A DNA stretch of 64,000 bases, taken from the NCBI GenBank assembly GCA_934456365.1, contig CAKSHC010000001.1, forward strand, positions 62,001 to 126,000. The letters are read 5' to 3'. The stretch comes from an uncultured Eubacteriales bacterium (lineage in GTDB: Bacteria > Bacillota > Clostridia > Oscillospirales > UMGS1783). Positions 24,489 to 33,334 of the stretch are shown here, one piece after another; within the stretch, counting starts at the first letter, position 1, and every line of letters begins with the position of its first letter. Below the pieces are notes generated by a model. The model had not been told where the DNA came from, did not search any database, and worked only from the letters and a program-made list of their open reading frames with translations. A program made the translations under genes and the position numbers.

Positions 24489-25639
24489 AAGTAACGGACG
24501 CTATTTTTGAAATCGGGGTCGACGATCATGAAATCGACCTGTTTGAAGGGCAGTATGTGGTGCCCAACGGAATGTCGTATCATTCCTATGTGATTCTGGA
24601 TGAAAAGATTGCCGTGATGGACACGGTAGACGCTCGCTTTTCCGCCCAGTGGCTCCAAAATCTGAAAGAAACCCTTGCCGGAAGAAAACCGGATTATCTC
24701 GTGGTTCAGCACATGGAGCCGGACCATTCGGGCAGCCTGATGGCCTTTGCTATAGCCTATCCGGATGCAAAAATCGTGGCCTCGCAAAAGGCGTTCTCTA
24801 TGATGCTTCTTTATTTCGCAACGGATTTCGCCGACCGCCGTCAGATCGTTGGCGAGGGAGATTCGCTTCCTCTCGGCCGCCACGAGCTGCATTTTGTCGC
24901 CGCGCCCATGGTGCATTGGCCGGAGGTGATAGTGAGCTATGAAAGCACCGAGAAAGTCCTCTTCTCGGCCGATGCCTTCGGAAAATTCGGCGCAAGCGAC
25001 GCGCAGGAGGATTGGGCCTGTGAAGCGCGCCGGTATTACATCGGCATTGTCGGAAAATACGGTGCGCCGGTGCAGGCTCTCCTGAAAAAAGCCGCCGCGC
25101 TGGATATTCAAACCATCTGCCCCCTCCATGGCCCGGTTTTGACCGGCGACCTGACTCCCTACCTTTCCCTGTATCAAACCTGGTCCTCTTATGCGGTAGA
25201 AACCGAAGGAATTCTGATCGCCTATACCTCGGTCTACGGCCATACCAAAGCGGCCGTTTCGTATCTGGCGCAAAAGCTTGCCCAAAAGGGATGCGAAAAG
25301 GTGGTCATTTGTGATCTGGCGCGCAGCGATATGGCGGAATGCGTGGAAGATGCTTTCCGCTATGGGAAGCTTGTTTTGGCTACAACCACCTACAATGCCG
25401 ATATCTTCCCCTTTATGCGCTCCTTTATCGAGCACCTCACCGAGCGCAACTATCAGAACCGCACCGTTGCCTTTGTGGAAAACGGGAGCTGGGCGCCGAC
25501 GGCTGCCCGCGTGATGAGCGGCCTTTTGGAAAAGAGCAAGGGACTGACGACGGTCGAGCCGGTCGTTACCGTGCGCGGCGCGCTTTCGGATGAATCCCGG
25601 GCGGCCCTGGATTCTTTGGCGGAGGCGTTGTGTCAATAA
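24485..25639 (+). CDS. FprA-family A-type flavoprotein (flavodiiron protein)
   Basis: 384 residues. The N-terminal metallo-beta-lactamase-like diiron domain has QHMEPDHSGS (H-x-E-x-D-H ligand set), AAPMVHWPE and CPLHGP. The C-terminal flavodoxin domain begins about residue 240 with IAYTSVYGHTKAA and ends with the FMN loop around FVENGSWAP. Flavodiiron proteins reduce O2 to water or NO to N2O, protecting anaerobes. Placement directly after the GlpAB-like flavoproteins (ATGA overlap) suggests it may use their electrons, an inference. Length is near normal for the two-domain class. Confidence 0.93.
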   Translation: MKVTDAIFEIGVDDHEIDLFEGQYVVPNGMSYHSYVILDEKIAVMDTVDARFSAQWLQNLKETLAGRKPDYLVVQHMEPDHSGSLMAFAIAYPDAKIVASQKAFSMMLLYFATDFADRRQIVGEGDSLPLGRHELHFVAAPMVHWPEVIVSYESTEKVLFSADAFGKFGASDAQEDWACEARRYYIGIVGKYGAPVQALLKKAAALDIQTICPLHGPVLTGDLTPYLSLYQTWSSYAVETEGILIAYTSVYGHTKAAVSYLAQKLAQKGCEKVVICDLARSDMAECVEDAFRYGKLVLATTTYNADIFPFMRSFIEHLTERNYQNRTVAFVENGSWAPTAARVMSGLLEKSKGLTTVEPVVTVRGALSDESRAALDSLAEALCQ

Positions 25640-26802
25640 TGGCGTCTTTTCTCCTCGTTGTGATCTACCTGGCCTTTATCAGCCTCGGCCTGCCGGATTC
25701 CCTTTTGGGTTCGGCCTGGCCGGCGATCTATCCGGCGTTGGAGGTGCCGGTTTCGTGGGCCGGGATCCTTTCCATGATCGTTTCCTGCGGCACCATTCTC
25801 TCCAGCCTTTTTTCCGAGCGGCTGATTCACCGGTTTTCCACCCGCATCGTCACCACCGTCAGCGTGTTTCTCACAGCGGCGGCCCTTTTCGGATATTCGG
25901 TTTCGCGCTCCTTCGGCATGCTGTGCCTGTTCGCCGTCCCTTACGGGTTGGGCGCGGGTGCAATCGATTCGGCGCTTAACAACTATGTGGCGCTCCATTA
26001 TTCTTCCCGCCATATGAGCTGGCTGCATAGCTTTTGGGGCGTGGGCACCATCATCAGCCCCTATATCATGAGCTTTGCGCTCACCCATCGCGGCTGGCAG
26101 TCCGGCTATCGGCTGGTGTCTTATATCCAGCTCGGGATCACGCTTGTCCTGCTCCTCACACTGCCCCTGTGGAAAGCGCATAAAACGGAAAATCCCAAAG
26201 AAGAAAAAAGCGCCCCGCTCGGCCTGCGCGGTGCGCTGAAAATTCCCGGTGTGCCCGGGCTTTTGCTGGGCTTTTTTGCCTACTGTGCCGCCGAATCCAC
26301 CGCAAACCTTTGGCTCTGCACCTATCTTGTCTCTCGCGGCGCGCCGGAAAGCACAGCCGCCGTCCTGGGCTCGCTTTTCTTTGTCGGGATCACATTAGGG
26401 CGCTTCCTCTCCGGCTTCATCACGGAACGATTGGGCGACTGGCGTATGATCCTTTTTGGCGTAATCACAGCTTTGACGGGCGTTTTTCTGATTGCTTTGC
26501 CGGGGAAATCCATGCTGCTGCCGGCAGTCGGTATTCTCGTTTTGGGGCTTGGCTGCGCTCCCGTCTATCCCGCTATTATTCATTCCACCCCTTCGCTCTT
26601 CGGTAAGGAGCGTTCGCAGGGGATCATCGGAATCCAGATGGCCGTCGCCTATGTCGGCTCCACATTGATGCCGCCGCTTTTCGGCGTCTTGGCGCGGCGG
26701 ATCGGGGTGCGGTGGCTGCCGCTTTATTTGTTGCCGCTTTTGGGGCTTCTTCTGTGGATGATGATCCAAACATTTGGAAAAAAGAAAAAACCGGTCGCTT
26801 GA
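25639..26802 (+). CDS. MFS transporter
   Basis: 387 residues from the ATG at 25639, which overlaps the fprA stop (TAATG). A GTG at 25630 would add three residues but leaves only 4 nt after GGAGG. About twelve hydrophobic helices are present, with LGLPDSLLGSAWPAI in helix 1 and GRFLSGFITERLGDWRM in the loop between helices 8 and 9. The central loop is basic (KAHKTENPKEEK). The family is broad and the substrate cannot be told. A terminator starts inside its last codons. Confidence 0.85.
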   Translation: MASFLLVVIYLAFISLGLPDSLLGSAWPAIYPALEVPVSWAGILSMIVSCGTILSSLFSERLIHRFSTRIVTTVSVFLTAAALFGYSVSRSFGMLCLFAVPYGLGAGAIDSALNNYVALHYSSRHMSWLHSFWGVGTIISPYIMSFALTHRGWQSGYRLVSYIQLGITLVLLLTLPLWKAHKTENPKEEKSAPLGLRGALKIPGVPGLLLGFFAYCAAESTANLWLCTYLVSRGAPESTAAVLGSLFFVGITLGRFLSGFITERLGDWRMILFGVITALTGVFLIALPGKSMLLPAVGILVLGLGCAPVYPAIIHSTPSLFGKERSQGIIGIQMAVAYVGSTLMPPLFGVLARRIGVRWLPLYLLPLLGLLLWMMIQTFGKKKKPVA

Positions 26803-26812
26803 CCGGTTTTTT
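26785..26812. terminator. Bidirectional terminator between the MFS gene and murC
   Basis: A 12-bp stem (26785-26796 with 26801-26812) with a GCTT loop and flanking A and T runs. The plus-strand stop TGA (26800-26802) lies inside it, and it also terminates murC on the minus strand. Confidence 0.85.
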
Positions 26813-26815
26813 TGA

Positions 26816-28177
26816 TTAGAGCAGATATTCCGCCGTTTTGAACACATCGCCCGCACCCATGGTTAAGATCAGAGAGTGATCGCCGACCAGCTCTTTGGCT
26901 CTTCGGGCTGCCTCCTCAAAGGAGGAAACGTATTCGGTGTGGGGAATGGTTGCAGCAATCTGGCGGGAGGAAAGACCAAGATCGTCCTTTTCCCGGGCGG
27001 CATAGATGTCGCAGAGAAGCGTGTGGTCGGCCATGGCAAGCGCTTCGCGAAATTGCGGCAGAAGCGCTTTGGTGCGGGAATAGGTGTGCGGCTGGAAAAT
27101 CAGAAGAATTTTATCAAAATTCATCTTCCGGGCGGCGCGCAGGGTCGCCATGATTTCGGTCGGATGGTGCGCATAATCGTCGATCACGGTGTACCGGTCG
27201 GTTTTCCCCTTGACTTCAAACCGGCGGCCGGCGCCGTGGAAATCGCTCAAACCGGCGGCCAGAAACGCAGGATCTACCCCCAAACAGCGCACCGCAGCGG
27301 TCGCCGCCAGCGCGTTGAGCACATTGTGCTCGCCGGGAACGGTCAGGGACGTGCGGAAGAGCGGCTTTCCCTTTTCCAGAGCGGTAAAGGTGGCGCAGCC
27401 GTTTTTATAAACAAGATCCGTCGCCGTATAATCGGCGTCCGTCAAACCGAAGGTAACGGTTTTTCCGGGAAAATCCCGGATGATTTGGAGGCAGTGCGCG
27501 TCATGCGCATTGGTAACCACTGTGCCTCCGGGCAGCGTGTTTTTCAGATAGCGCGCAAACGCCGCCGTAATATCATCGATGTTTTTGTAGAAGTCCAGAT
27601 GATCCTCGTCGATGTTGAGGATCACCGAGATTTTCGGGAAAAACTTCAGAAAGGAGCCGGCATATTCGCAGGATTCAAACACGAAGAGCTCTTTCTTGCC
27701 GATGTGATAGTTGCTGTGGATCTGGGGGAGCGTGGCGCCGACCGAAATGGTAGGATCCAATCCGGCCCGCAGCAGAACGCAGGAGATCATGGAGGTGGTG
27801 GTGGACTTTCCGTGCGTGCCCGCCACCCCGATGGGGCAGTCGTATCGGCTCATGATCGCGCCCAAAAGGTCGGCGCGCTCATAGCAGGGGAGTCCGGCCT
27901 GGCGCGCGGCCTTCAGCTCGGGATTATCCTCTTTGATCGCCGCGGTGTAAACCACCATTTGCGCGTCCCGGATGTTTTCAGCGGCCTGCTCGCAAAAAAC
28001 GGGAATACCGTGCTCCTCAAGAGGACGAAGATTTTCCCGGTTGCGATCCGAGCCGGAAACCTCGTAGCCGTTGCTTTGCAGAATCAGCGCCAGCGCGCTC
28101 ATGCTCACACCGCCGATTCCGATAAAATGAACGCGGTGTACCTGTTTCAGAGTGTCCTGAATGGAAGATGTAGACAA
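26816..28177 (-). CDS. murC: UDP-N-acetylmuramate-L-alanine ligase
   Basis: 453 residues, starting at a TTG (28177) with AAAGGA about 11 nt upstream. Motifs: VHFIGIGGVSMSALA (UDP-binding Rossmann), GVAGTHGKSTTTSM (ATP loop), CEYAGSFLKF, NIDEDHLDFY and DDYAHHPTEI. It adds L-Ala to UDP-MurNAc, the first step of the peptidoglycan stem peptide, in the cytoplasm. It stands alone here, outside any mur/dcw cluster. A minus-strand TATACT at 28210-28215 with a weak -35 may be its promoter. Confidence 0.95.
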   Translation of the reverse strand: MSTSSIQDTLKQVHRVHFIGIGGVSMSALALILQSNGYEVSGSDRNRENLRPLEEHGIPVFCEQAAENIRDAQMVVYTAAIKEDNPELKAARQAGLPCYERADLLGAIMSRYDCPIGVAGTHGKSTTTSMISCVLLRAGLDPTISVGATLPQIHSNYHIGKKELFVFESCEYAGSFLKFFPKISVILNIDEDHLDFYKNIDDITAAFARYLKNTLPGGTVVTNAHDAHCLQIIRDFPGKTVTFGLTDADYTATDLVYKNGCATFTALEKGKPLFRTSLTVPGEHNVLNALAATAAVRCLGVDPAFLAAGLSDFHGAGRRFEVKGKTDRYTVIDDYAHHPTEIMATLRAARKMNFDKILLIFQPHTYSRTKALLPQFREALAMADHTLLCDIYAAREKDDLGLSSRQIAATIPHTEYVSSFEEAARRAKELVGDHSLILTMGAGDVFKTAEYLL

Positions 28178-28250
28178 AAGAAAGTCGTCCTTTCCTGTTT
28201 TCTAAAACCAGTATACCACAAAACCATAACGGTGAACACATCTTTTTGCA

Positions 28251-28284
28251 AAAAAATATCCCGATCCGCGGATCGGGATATTTT
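28251..28284 (-). terminator. ackA terminator
   Basis: A perfect 16-bp inverted repeat (28253-28268 with 28269-28284) centred on CCGCGG and followed on the minus strand by a T-run. Confidence 0.85.
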
Positions 28285-28291
28285 ATGGGTT

Positions 28292-29491
28292 TTAGAGAGC
28301 TTCCACAACTTCTTTGGTGTCGCGGGCGATCATCAGCTCTTCATTGGTCGGCAGAACCCAGGCTTCCACCTTGGAATCGGCCGCAGAAAACTTGGCGTCG
28401 CGGCGGGAGGCTTCGGCGTTGAGAGCCTTGTCGATCGTCAGGCCGAGGAATTCCATATCGGAGCAAACGCGCTCGCGGATCTCGGCGTCGTTTTCGCCGA
28501 TGCCGCCGGTGAAGATGATGGCGTCAACCCCGCCCATGGCGGCAGCATAGCCGCCGATGAATTTCTTGATCTGGTAAACAAGGATATCCAGCGTGAGCTT
28601 GGCGCGTTCGTTGCCTTCGTTGGCCGCTTTCTGAATGTCGCGGCAGTCGCTCGAGATGCCGGAAAGGCCGAGGAAGCCGGACTTCTTATTCAGAATGGTA
28701 GCCATCTCATCCGGAGTGAAGCCTTCTTTGTTCATGATGTAGGTCACCACCGAGGGATCCACGCCGCCGGAGCGGGTGCCCATGATGAAGCCGTCAAGCG
28801 GGGTGAGGCCCATGGAGGTGTCGAGCACCTTGCCGTCCTGAATGGCGGAGATGGAGGAGCCGTTGCCGAGGTGGCAGGTGATGATGCGGGTTCCTTCGTT
28901 GCCGCCGTGCATTTTGCCATAGGTGTAGCTGATGTAGCGGTGGGAGGTGCCATGGAAACCGTAGCGGCGCACACTGTATTTCTCATAATATTCGTAGGGC
29001 ACACCAAACATATAGGCTTTCGGGGGCATCGTCTGATGGAAAGCCGTATCGAACACGGCGACCATCGGGGTGTCTTTGCCGAAAACATCCTGGCAGGCGC
29101 GCATGGCGATGGCCTGAGGGGGATTGTGCAGAGGGCCGAGCTCTTTGAATGCCATCACATCGTCGATCACGGTGTCGGTGACCAGGGTGGAGGCCTTGTA
29201 TTTTTCGCTGCCGTGGAGCACACGGTGGCCGACGGCGGAAATTTCCTTCACATCGTCGATCACCTTGCCCTCGCCGGAGGTGAGCATTTCCACAACGGCC
29301 AGGAAAGCTTCCTTATGGGTGGGGAAGGGGATCTCCTTCTGAATGGAAACGCCGGATGCCGTTTTGTGGCCGATCAGTCCGTCGATTCCGATGCGTTCGC
29401 AGTTGCCTTTGGCAAGCACTGCCTCGTTTTCCATATCGATCAGCTGATACTTCAAAGAGGAACTGCCCGCGTTGATGACCAAGATCTTCAT
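28292..29491 (-). CDS. ackA: Acetate kinase
   Basis: 399 residues from the ATG at 29491 (AAAAGGAG upstream; the 25-residue upstream extension was rejected). Motifs: NAGSSSLKYQLID, HRVLHGSEKY, FDTAFHQTMPPKAY, RRYGFHGTSHRY, ITCHLGNGSS and TGGIGEND. It makes ATP from acetyl phosphate at the end of fermentation. The usual partner pta is not next to it. It is divergent from tmcAL, an arrangement often seen in Firmicutes. Confidence 0.96.
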   Translation of the reverse strand: MKILVINAGSSSLKYQLIDMENEAVLAKGNCERIGIDGLIGHKTASGVSIQKEIPFPTHKEAFLAVVEMLTSGEGKVIDDVKEISAVGHRVLHGSEKYKASTLVTDTVIDDVMAFKELGPLHNPPQAIAMRACQDVFGKDTPMVAVFDTAFHQTMPPKAYMFGVPYEYYEKYSVRRYGFHGTSHRYISYTYGKMHGGNEGTRIITCHLGNGSSISAIQDGKVLDTSMGLTPLDGFIMGTRSGGVDPSVVTYIMNKEGFTPDEMATILNKKSGFLGLSGISSDCRDIQKAANEGNERAKLTLDILVYQIKKFIGGYAAAMGGVDAIIFTGGIGENDAEIRERVCSDMEFLGLTIDKALNAEASRRDAKFSAADSKVEAWVLPTNEELMIARDTKEVVEAL

Positions 29492-29537
29492 ATCAAATCT
29501 CCTTTTTGGATTGATTCTTGCTCGCAAACTGACTATA

Positions 29538-29566
29538 ATTATAATGAATTTGGCGTGAAAGTGCAA
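29538..29566 (-). promoter_or_regulatory. ackA promoter
   Basis: On the minus strand: TTGCAC (29561-29566), a 17-bp spacer and TATAAT (29538-29543). Confidence 0.7.
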
Positions 29567-29657
29567 CCCATTTCGGGTAAATATCGCTGGAATTTGCGCA
29601 AAAAACGATCAGATTTGATCTTCATTTGGCTGAAATTTCGCAAAAAGAGGTGAGAAA

Positions 29658-30758
29658 ATGGCGGTTGCCGGAGTGATTTTGGAAGCAAATCCGCTCCATG
29701 AGGGGCACAAATATCTTCTCAAAGCGATCCGATCGGAGGGGTTTTCGGTGGTGGCGGCCATGTCCGGCTCCTTTGTTCAGCGCGGCGAACCGGCCGTTTT
29801 CTCCAAAAAAGCGCGCACAAAAGCCCTTCTGCAAAGCGGTGCGGATCTCGTTTTGGAGCTTCCGGTGCGCGGAGTGCTTTCCGGCGCGCAGGGCTTTGCC
29901 CGTTCCGGGGTCGGGCTTTTCGAGGCTGCGGGAGTGGTGGATTGCCTTTTTTTCGGAAGCGAATGCGGGAAAATCGATTCACTTTGGCAGGCAAGCGAGC
30001 TTCTTCATTCGCAGGCCGGTGAAGAAGCGATCCGGGGATTCATGCAGGAAGGAAACTCCTATCCTGCGGCCTGCGAACGGGCGCTTTCCCGCGTTGGGGG
30101 CGACGGGGCTCTTTTGCGCACGCCGAATAATATTTTAGGGGTGGAATATCTCAGCGAGCTGCGCCGTCTGGGCTCTTCAATGCAGGCGCGCACATTGGCC
30201 CGCATTCCGGCGCGAAGCGCTTCGGATTGGCGAAAAGCTTTGCAAAGCGGGGAAGAGGAGGCGCTGCGGATTTATTCCTGCGAGCCGACGCAGGGTCCTG
30301 TTTTTCCGGAGGATCTGGCGCGAGCCATCTTGGCCCGGCTGCGCCGGATGACGGCGGAAGATTTTCAGGGGCTTCCGGATGTGAATGAGGGACTGGAAAA
30401 CCGGATCGCCGCGGCGATTTCACAGGCGGCTTCTCTGGAAGAGGCGATCGACGCCATTCAGACGCGGCGGTATCCCCTGGCGCGAATTCGGCGCATTTTG
30501 CTGCGGGCGTATCTGGGGATCCGGGAGCCGGCCGGGGCGCCGGAGGCGATTCGGATTCTGGGGCTTCGCAGGGAAGCGGCGCCGCTTTGCCGTCTTTTGC
30601 GCGAAAAATCGCTGCTTCCCGTGGTGCAGAATCCTGCGGTTGACGCGGATCTTCCCGAAATTCGGGAGCAGATCGCCGCGCAGGATATTTGGGCGGCTTT
30701 TTCGCCGCAGCCGCAGCCGCCGGGAGTGGATTATCGGGAGTTTCCCGTGATTTTATAA
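29658..30758 (+). CDS. tmcAL: tRNA(Met) cytidine acetate ligase
   Basis: 366 residues, somewhat shorter than the usual ~400. The nucleotidyltransferase motif is GVILEANPLHEGHKYLL. FVQRGEPAVFSKKARTKALL, ADLVLELPV and FGSECG follow. The family acetylates C34 of the elongator tRNA(Met) anticodon using acetate and ATP, so its position opposite acetate kinase fits its use of acetate. CAAAAAGAGGTG lies just upstream of the ATG. The last 28 bp overlap the convergent GNAT gene. Confidence 0.9.
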   Translation: MAVAGVILEANPLHEGHKYLLKAIRSEGFSVVAAMSGSFVQRGEPAVFSKKARTKALLQSGADLVLELPVRGVLSGAQGFARSGVGLFEAAGVVDCLFFGSECGKIDSLWQASELLHSQAGEEAIRGFMQEGNSYPAACERALSRVGGDGALLRTPNNILGVEYLSELRRLGSSMQARTLARIPARSASDWRKALQSGEEEALRIYSCEPTQGPVFPEDLARAILARLRRMTAEDFQGLPDVNEGLENRIAAAISQAASLEEAIDAIQTRRYPLARIRRILLRAYLGIREPAGAPEAIRILGLRREAAPLCRLLREKSLLPVVQNPAVDADLPEIREQIAAQDIWAAFSPQPQPPGVDYREFPVIL

Positions 30759-31210
30759 GGCAGGCGCTCAAGCGCGATGGAGAAGATGTCGGTTGATCCC
30801 TCCGGCTGCCTTTCGCCGGTGGGATAAAAGCCGAAGCGAGCATAGAAGGCGAGGGCGCGTTCATTTTTCTCAAGCACCCAGATGCGGTTTGCTTCAAATT
30901 TTTCTATGGCGAATTCAAGAAGCGCGCCCCCAACCCCCTGATCCTGGAAGCAGGGGTCCACATAGCATTTTCGGATCTCCGAACCGTTTTGCTCCAGAAA
31001 GCCTTTGATTACGGTATCTTCGCAGACGAAGAGACGCTTTCTCGTTTTCCGCTTGGAAAAGATTTTTCGGATGGCGGAAACGACCTGCAGCTGCCCGAAG
31101 GAAAATCGCTCGTCCCGAAAAATGGGGAAATAAAAAAGACGGTTGTTGAAAACATAGATTTCGGCGATCCGCGAAAGATCTTTTCTTTTGGCTTTGCGAA
31201 TTTGCATCAT
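30731..31210 (-). CDS. GNAT family N-acetyltransferase
   Basis: 159 residues. GNAT core: IRKAKRKDLSRIAEIY at the start, then CYVDPCFQDQGVGGALLEFAIEKF (acetyl-CoA pyrophosphate loop Q/R-x-x-G-x-G/A), WVLEKNERALAFYARFGFYPTGE. The substrate is unknown. It overlaps the 3' end of tmcAL tail-to-tail by 28 bp with no terminator between. A second possible start is M2. Confidence 0.85.
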   Translation of the reverse strand: MMQIRKAKRKDLSRIAEIYVFNNRLFYFPIFRDERFSFGQLQVVSAIRKIFSKRKTRKRLFVCEDTVIKGFLEQNGSEIRKCYVDPCFQDQGVGGALLEFAIEKFEANRIWVLEKNERALAFYARFGFYPTGERQPEGSTDIFSIALERLPYKITGNSR

Positions 31211-31232
31211 GCTTCTCCGGAATTTTCAGATG

Positions 31233-31264
31233 AAAAGTGCCCACGGGAAACCGTGGGCACTTTT
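31233..31264 (-). terminator. Terminator of the CD1247-type gene
   Basis: A 14-bp perfect stem (31233-31246 with 31251-31264) with a GAAA tetraloop and flanking A4/T5, so it can work in both directions. It lies between two minus-strand genes and ends the upstream one. Confidence 0.85.
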
Positions 31265-31278
31265 TGAATGGCTTGTGT

Positions 31279-31713
31279 TTAGTCTTTATCGTGGTCGTGG
31301 TCGCAGCAGCCGCAATCGCAGCCGTTGTCCTCATCGTCGGAAAAATCGATCACTTCGCCGCAGTTGGGGCATTCGAACTGACCGTCTTTGATAATGTCCA
31401 TATCGATCAGAAGCTCTTCGCCGCAGTTGGGGCATTCGGTTTTGTAGTGGAAACCGTCGTCCTCATCGTCGCAGCAGTCGCAATCGCAATCATCGCCATA
31501 GAGCTCTTCTTCCACGCTGCCGAGATCCTCATCCAGCTCCTCGACATAATCCTCCAGCTCGGCCTGAGAATCTTCCAGGTCGCAGACGGTGAGGGACATA
31601 TCGTCGAGCAGGTCGACAATCGCGGTCAGGATCTTGGTTTCCTTTGCGTCGCGATCGAGATCCATTCCTTCCATCAGGCCACGGATATAAGCGGCTTTTT
31701 CGGTCAGATTCAT
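31279..31713 (-). CDS. Acidic zinc-ribbon protein with CD1247-type N-terminal domain
   Basis: 144 residues. The N-terminal helical domain (NLTEKAAYIRGLMEGMDLD) matches the CD1247 N-terminal family of Clostridia. A very acidic helix (about 40-75) and two cysteine groups follow: CDCDCCDDEDD, then a zinc ribbon CPNCGEELL / CPNCGEVID. The tail is CDCGCCDHDHDKD. Eight to ten cysteines and terminal His/Asp suggest metal binding. It sits 21 nt downstream of efp with GGAGGAG at the start and is probably co-transcribed with it. Function is unknown. Confidence 0.8.
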   Translation of the reverse strand: MNLTEKAAYIRGLMEGMDLDRDAKETKILTAIVDLLDDMSLTVCDLEDSQAELEDYVEELDEDLGSVEEELYGDDCDCDCCDDEDDGFHYKTECPNCGEELLIDMDIIKDGQFECPNCGEVIDFSDDEDNGCDCGCCDHDHDKD

Positions 31714-31734
31714 AGCTCTCCTCCTTTGAATTGG

Positions 31735-32295
31735 TTAGGCTCTTTCCATATACTCGCCGGTGCGGGTATCCACACGAATCATTTCGCCCTCGTTGATGAA
31801 GAGAGGCACCTTGATGGTGGCTCCGGTTTCGAGGGTGGCGGGCTTGGTGGCGCCGGTTGCAGTGTCGCCCTTGAAGCCCGGCTCGGTTTCGGTGACCTGG
31901 AGCTCGACAAAGAACGGAGGCTCCACGCCGAACACATTGCCCTTGCAGGAAAGAATTTTCACAACGGTATTTTCCTTGATGAACTTGAAGGAATCGCCGA
32001 GCACGTCTTTATTCAGCGGGATCTGCTCATAGGTTTCCGGATCCATGAAGTAGTAGAGCTCGCCGTCGTTGTAGAGATACTCCATATCCTTTCTCTCAAT
32101 GAAAGCGGTGGGGTATTTGTCGGCAGGGTTGAAGGTCGTCTCGGTCACAGCGCCGCTGATGACATTGCGGATCTTGGCGCGGACAAAGGCGGCACCCTTG
32201 CCGGGTTTGACGTGCTGGAATTCAATGACCTGCACGATGCTGCCATCGTTCATCTCAAAAGTCACGCCGTTTCTGAAATCGCCTGCGGATACCAT
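31735..32295 (-). CDS. efp: Translation elongation factor P
   Basis: 186 residues, the normal length. The KOW-like N-domain ends VIEFQHVKPGKGAAFVRAKIRNV, where the lysine of PGKG is the tip residue. Two OB domains follow, ending IKVPLFINEGEMIRVDTRTGEYMERA. EF-P relieves ribosome stalling at polyproline. GGAGGATAATAT precedes the ATG. Confidence 0.96.
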   Translation of the reverse strand: MVSAGDFRNGVTFEMNDGSIVQVIEFQHVKPGKGAAFVRAKIRNVISGAVTETTFNPADKYPTAFIERKDMEYLYNDGELYYFMDPETYEQIPLNKDVLGDSFKFIKENTVVKILSCKGNVFGVEPPFFVELQVTETEPGFKGDTATGATKPATLETGATIKVPLFINEGEMIRVDTRTGEYMERA

Positions 32296-32335
32296 ATATT
32301 ATCCTCCAAAAAGTGAAATAAATAACTCTCTGATC

Positions 32336-32364
32336 AGTTTACAATATTTTTCTCTCAATTTCAA
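32336..32364 (-). promoter_or_regulatory. efp promoter
   Basis: On the minus strand: TTGAAA (32359-32364), a 17-bp spacer and TAAACT (32336-32341). Confidence 0.65.
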
Positions 32365-32378
32365 GGAATTTTTTTGTT

Positions 32379-33239
32379 TTATTGCGCGGAAAGCGTTTTT
32401 TCGTAGAGATCTTTCATGATTTTCGCATCTCTTGCCTGGGTTCCTGCCGATTCGCAGATCACGAACGGCTCGTATCCGCCGCGCACCAAAGCCTCAATGA
32501 AGGGGGCGGGGAAGGGGCCGAAGGTCTGGTCGTCGAAGGTGAGGTGCTGCTTTTCGCCGCCGTTTGTCCATTCGATCTGTGAAAAATGGCAATGGAAATG
32601 CTGCATTCTTTCTCTTCCGAGAGCGGAAGAGAAACGATCGAGCACGGCCAGAAAGTCGTCAGCGCGGCGAAGTGAGCCGAAGGTGCGGGCATTGAGATGG
32701 CCGAAATCGATGGCGGGAAGAAATCGCTTATCCACCCCGCACAGGGCGATGACCTCGTCCACATCGCCGAGCTGATTGATCTTTCCCATGGTTTCGGGAC
32801 AGAGAACGATCTCGGACAGCCCGGCTTCATCCAACGCGGCCTGGGCGCGCTGCAGTGTATCTTTCGCCAGGGCGAGCGCTTCGGCGCGCGGTATTTTGGC
32901 GCAGGATCCGCTATGGACTACGATCCGGCGCGCGCCCATAGCAAAGGCGGCGCGGGCGGATTGAAGAATATAGTCGACGCTTTTCAGGCGGCTTTCTTCC
33001 TTATCGGAGGAAAGAGAAATATAATAGGGGCTGTGCAGCGACAGGGAAACCCCGTGCTCCCGGGCTTTCTGACCGAAGGCCTGAGCGGTCGGTTCGGAGA
33101 TATTGACGCCCCGGCCGCACTGATATTCAAAGCAGTCCAGCCCGTACCGATCGATAAAACCGGGGATCTGAAGGCTGGTTTTGCAGCCGTTTTCCCGAAA
33201 TTCATCCGGCGTTCCCGCCGTTCCGAACAGAGCCTGCAT
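32379..33239 (-). CDS. Endonuclease IV family TIM-barrel protein
   Basis: 286 residues from the ATG at 33239, with AGAGGTGA 5 nt upstream (a GTG at 33248 lies inside that site). Metal-ligand motifs of the AP endonuclease 2 fold: SLHSPYY, IVVHSGSC, VLCPETMG, AIDFGHLNAR, HFHCHFSQIEW and FVICES. Nfo cleaves at abasic sites in base-excision repair. The match is family-level; the divergent Clostridia branch may have another sugar or nucleotide substrate. Confidence 0.85.
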   Translation of the reverse strand: MQALFGTAGTPDEFRENGCKTSLQIPGFIDRYGLDCFEYQCGRGVNISEPTAQAFGQKAREHGVSLSLHSPYYISLSSDKEESRLKSVDYILQSARAAFAMGARRIVVHSGSCAKIPRAEALALAKDTLQRAQAALDEAGLSEIVLCPETMGKINQLGDVDEVIALCGVDKRFLPAIDFGHLNARTFGSLRRADDFLAVLDRFSSALGRERMQHFHCHFSQIEWTNGGEKQHLTFDDQTFGPFPAPFIEALVRGGYEPFVICESAGTQARDAKIMKDLYEKTLSAQ

Positions 33240-33300
33240 GGCAATCACCTCTTTGGAGATAGTTTACCGCAAATGCGGGGGCTCGTCAACCAAAAGGGGA

Positions 33301-33328
33301 TTGACAACGGAAGAAAAAATCATATAAT
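33301..33328 (+). promoter_or_regulatory. alaS promoter
   Basis: Consensus TTGACA (33301-33306), a 16-bp spacer and TATAAT (33323-33328). It starts the T-box leader about 33335. Confidence 0.85.
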
Positions 33329-33334
33329 GAAAGA

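Noticed and set aside
26876..29653. A 925-codon plus-strand frame opposite murC and ackA
   Set aside because: It runs across two well-identified minus-strand genes and the terminator between them; it is a mirror frame.
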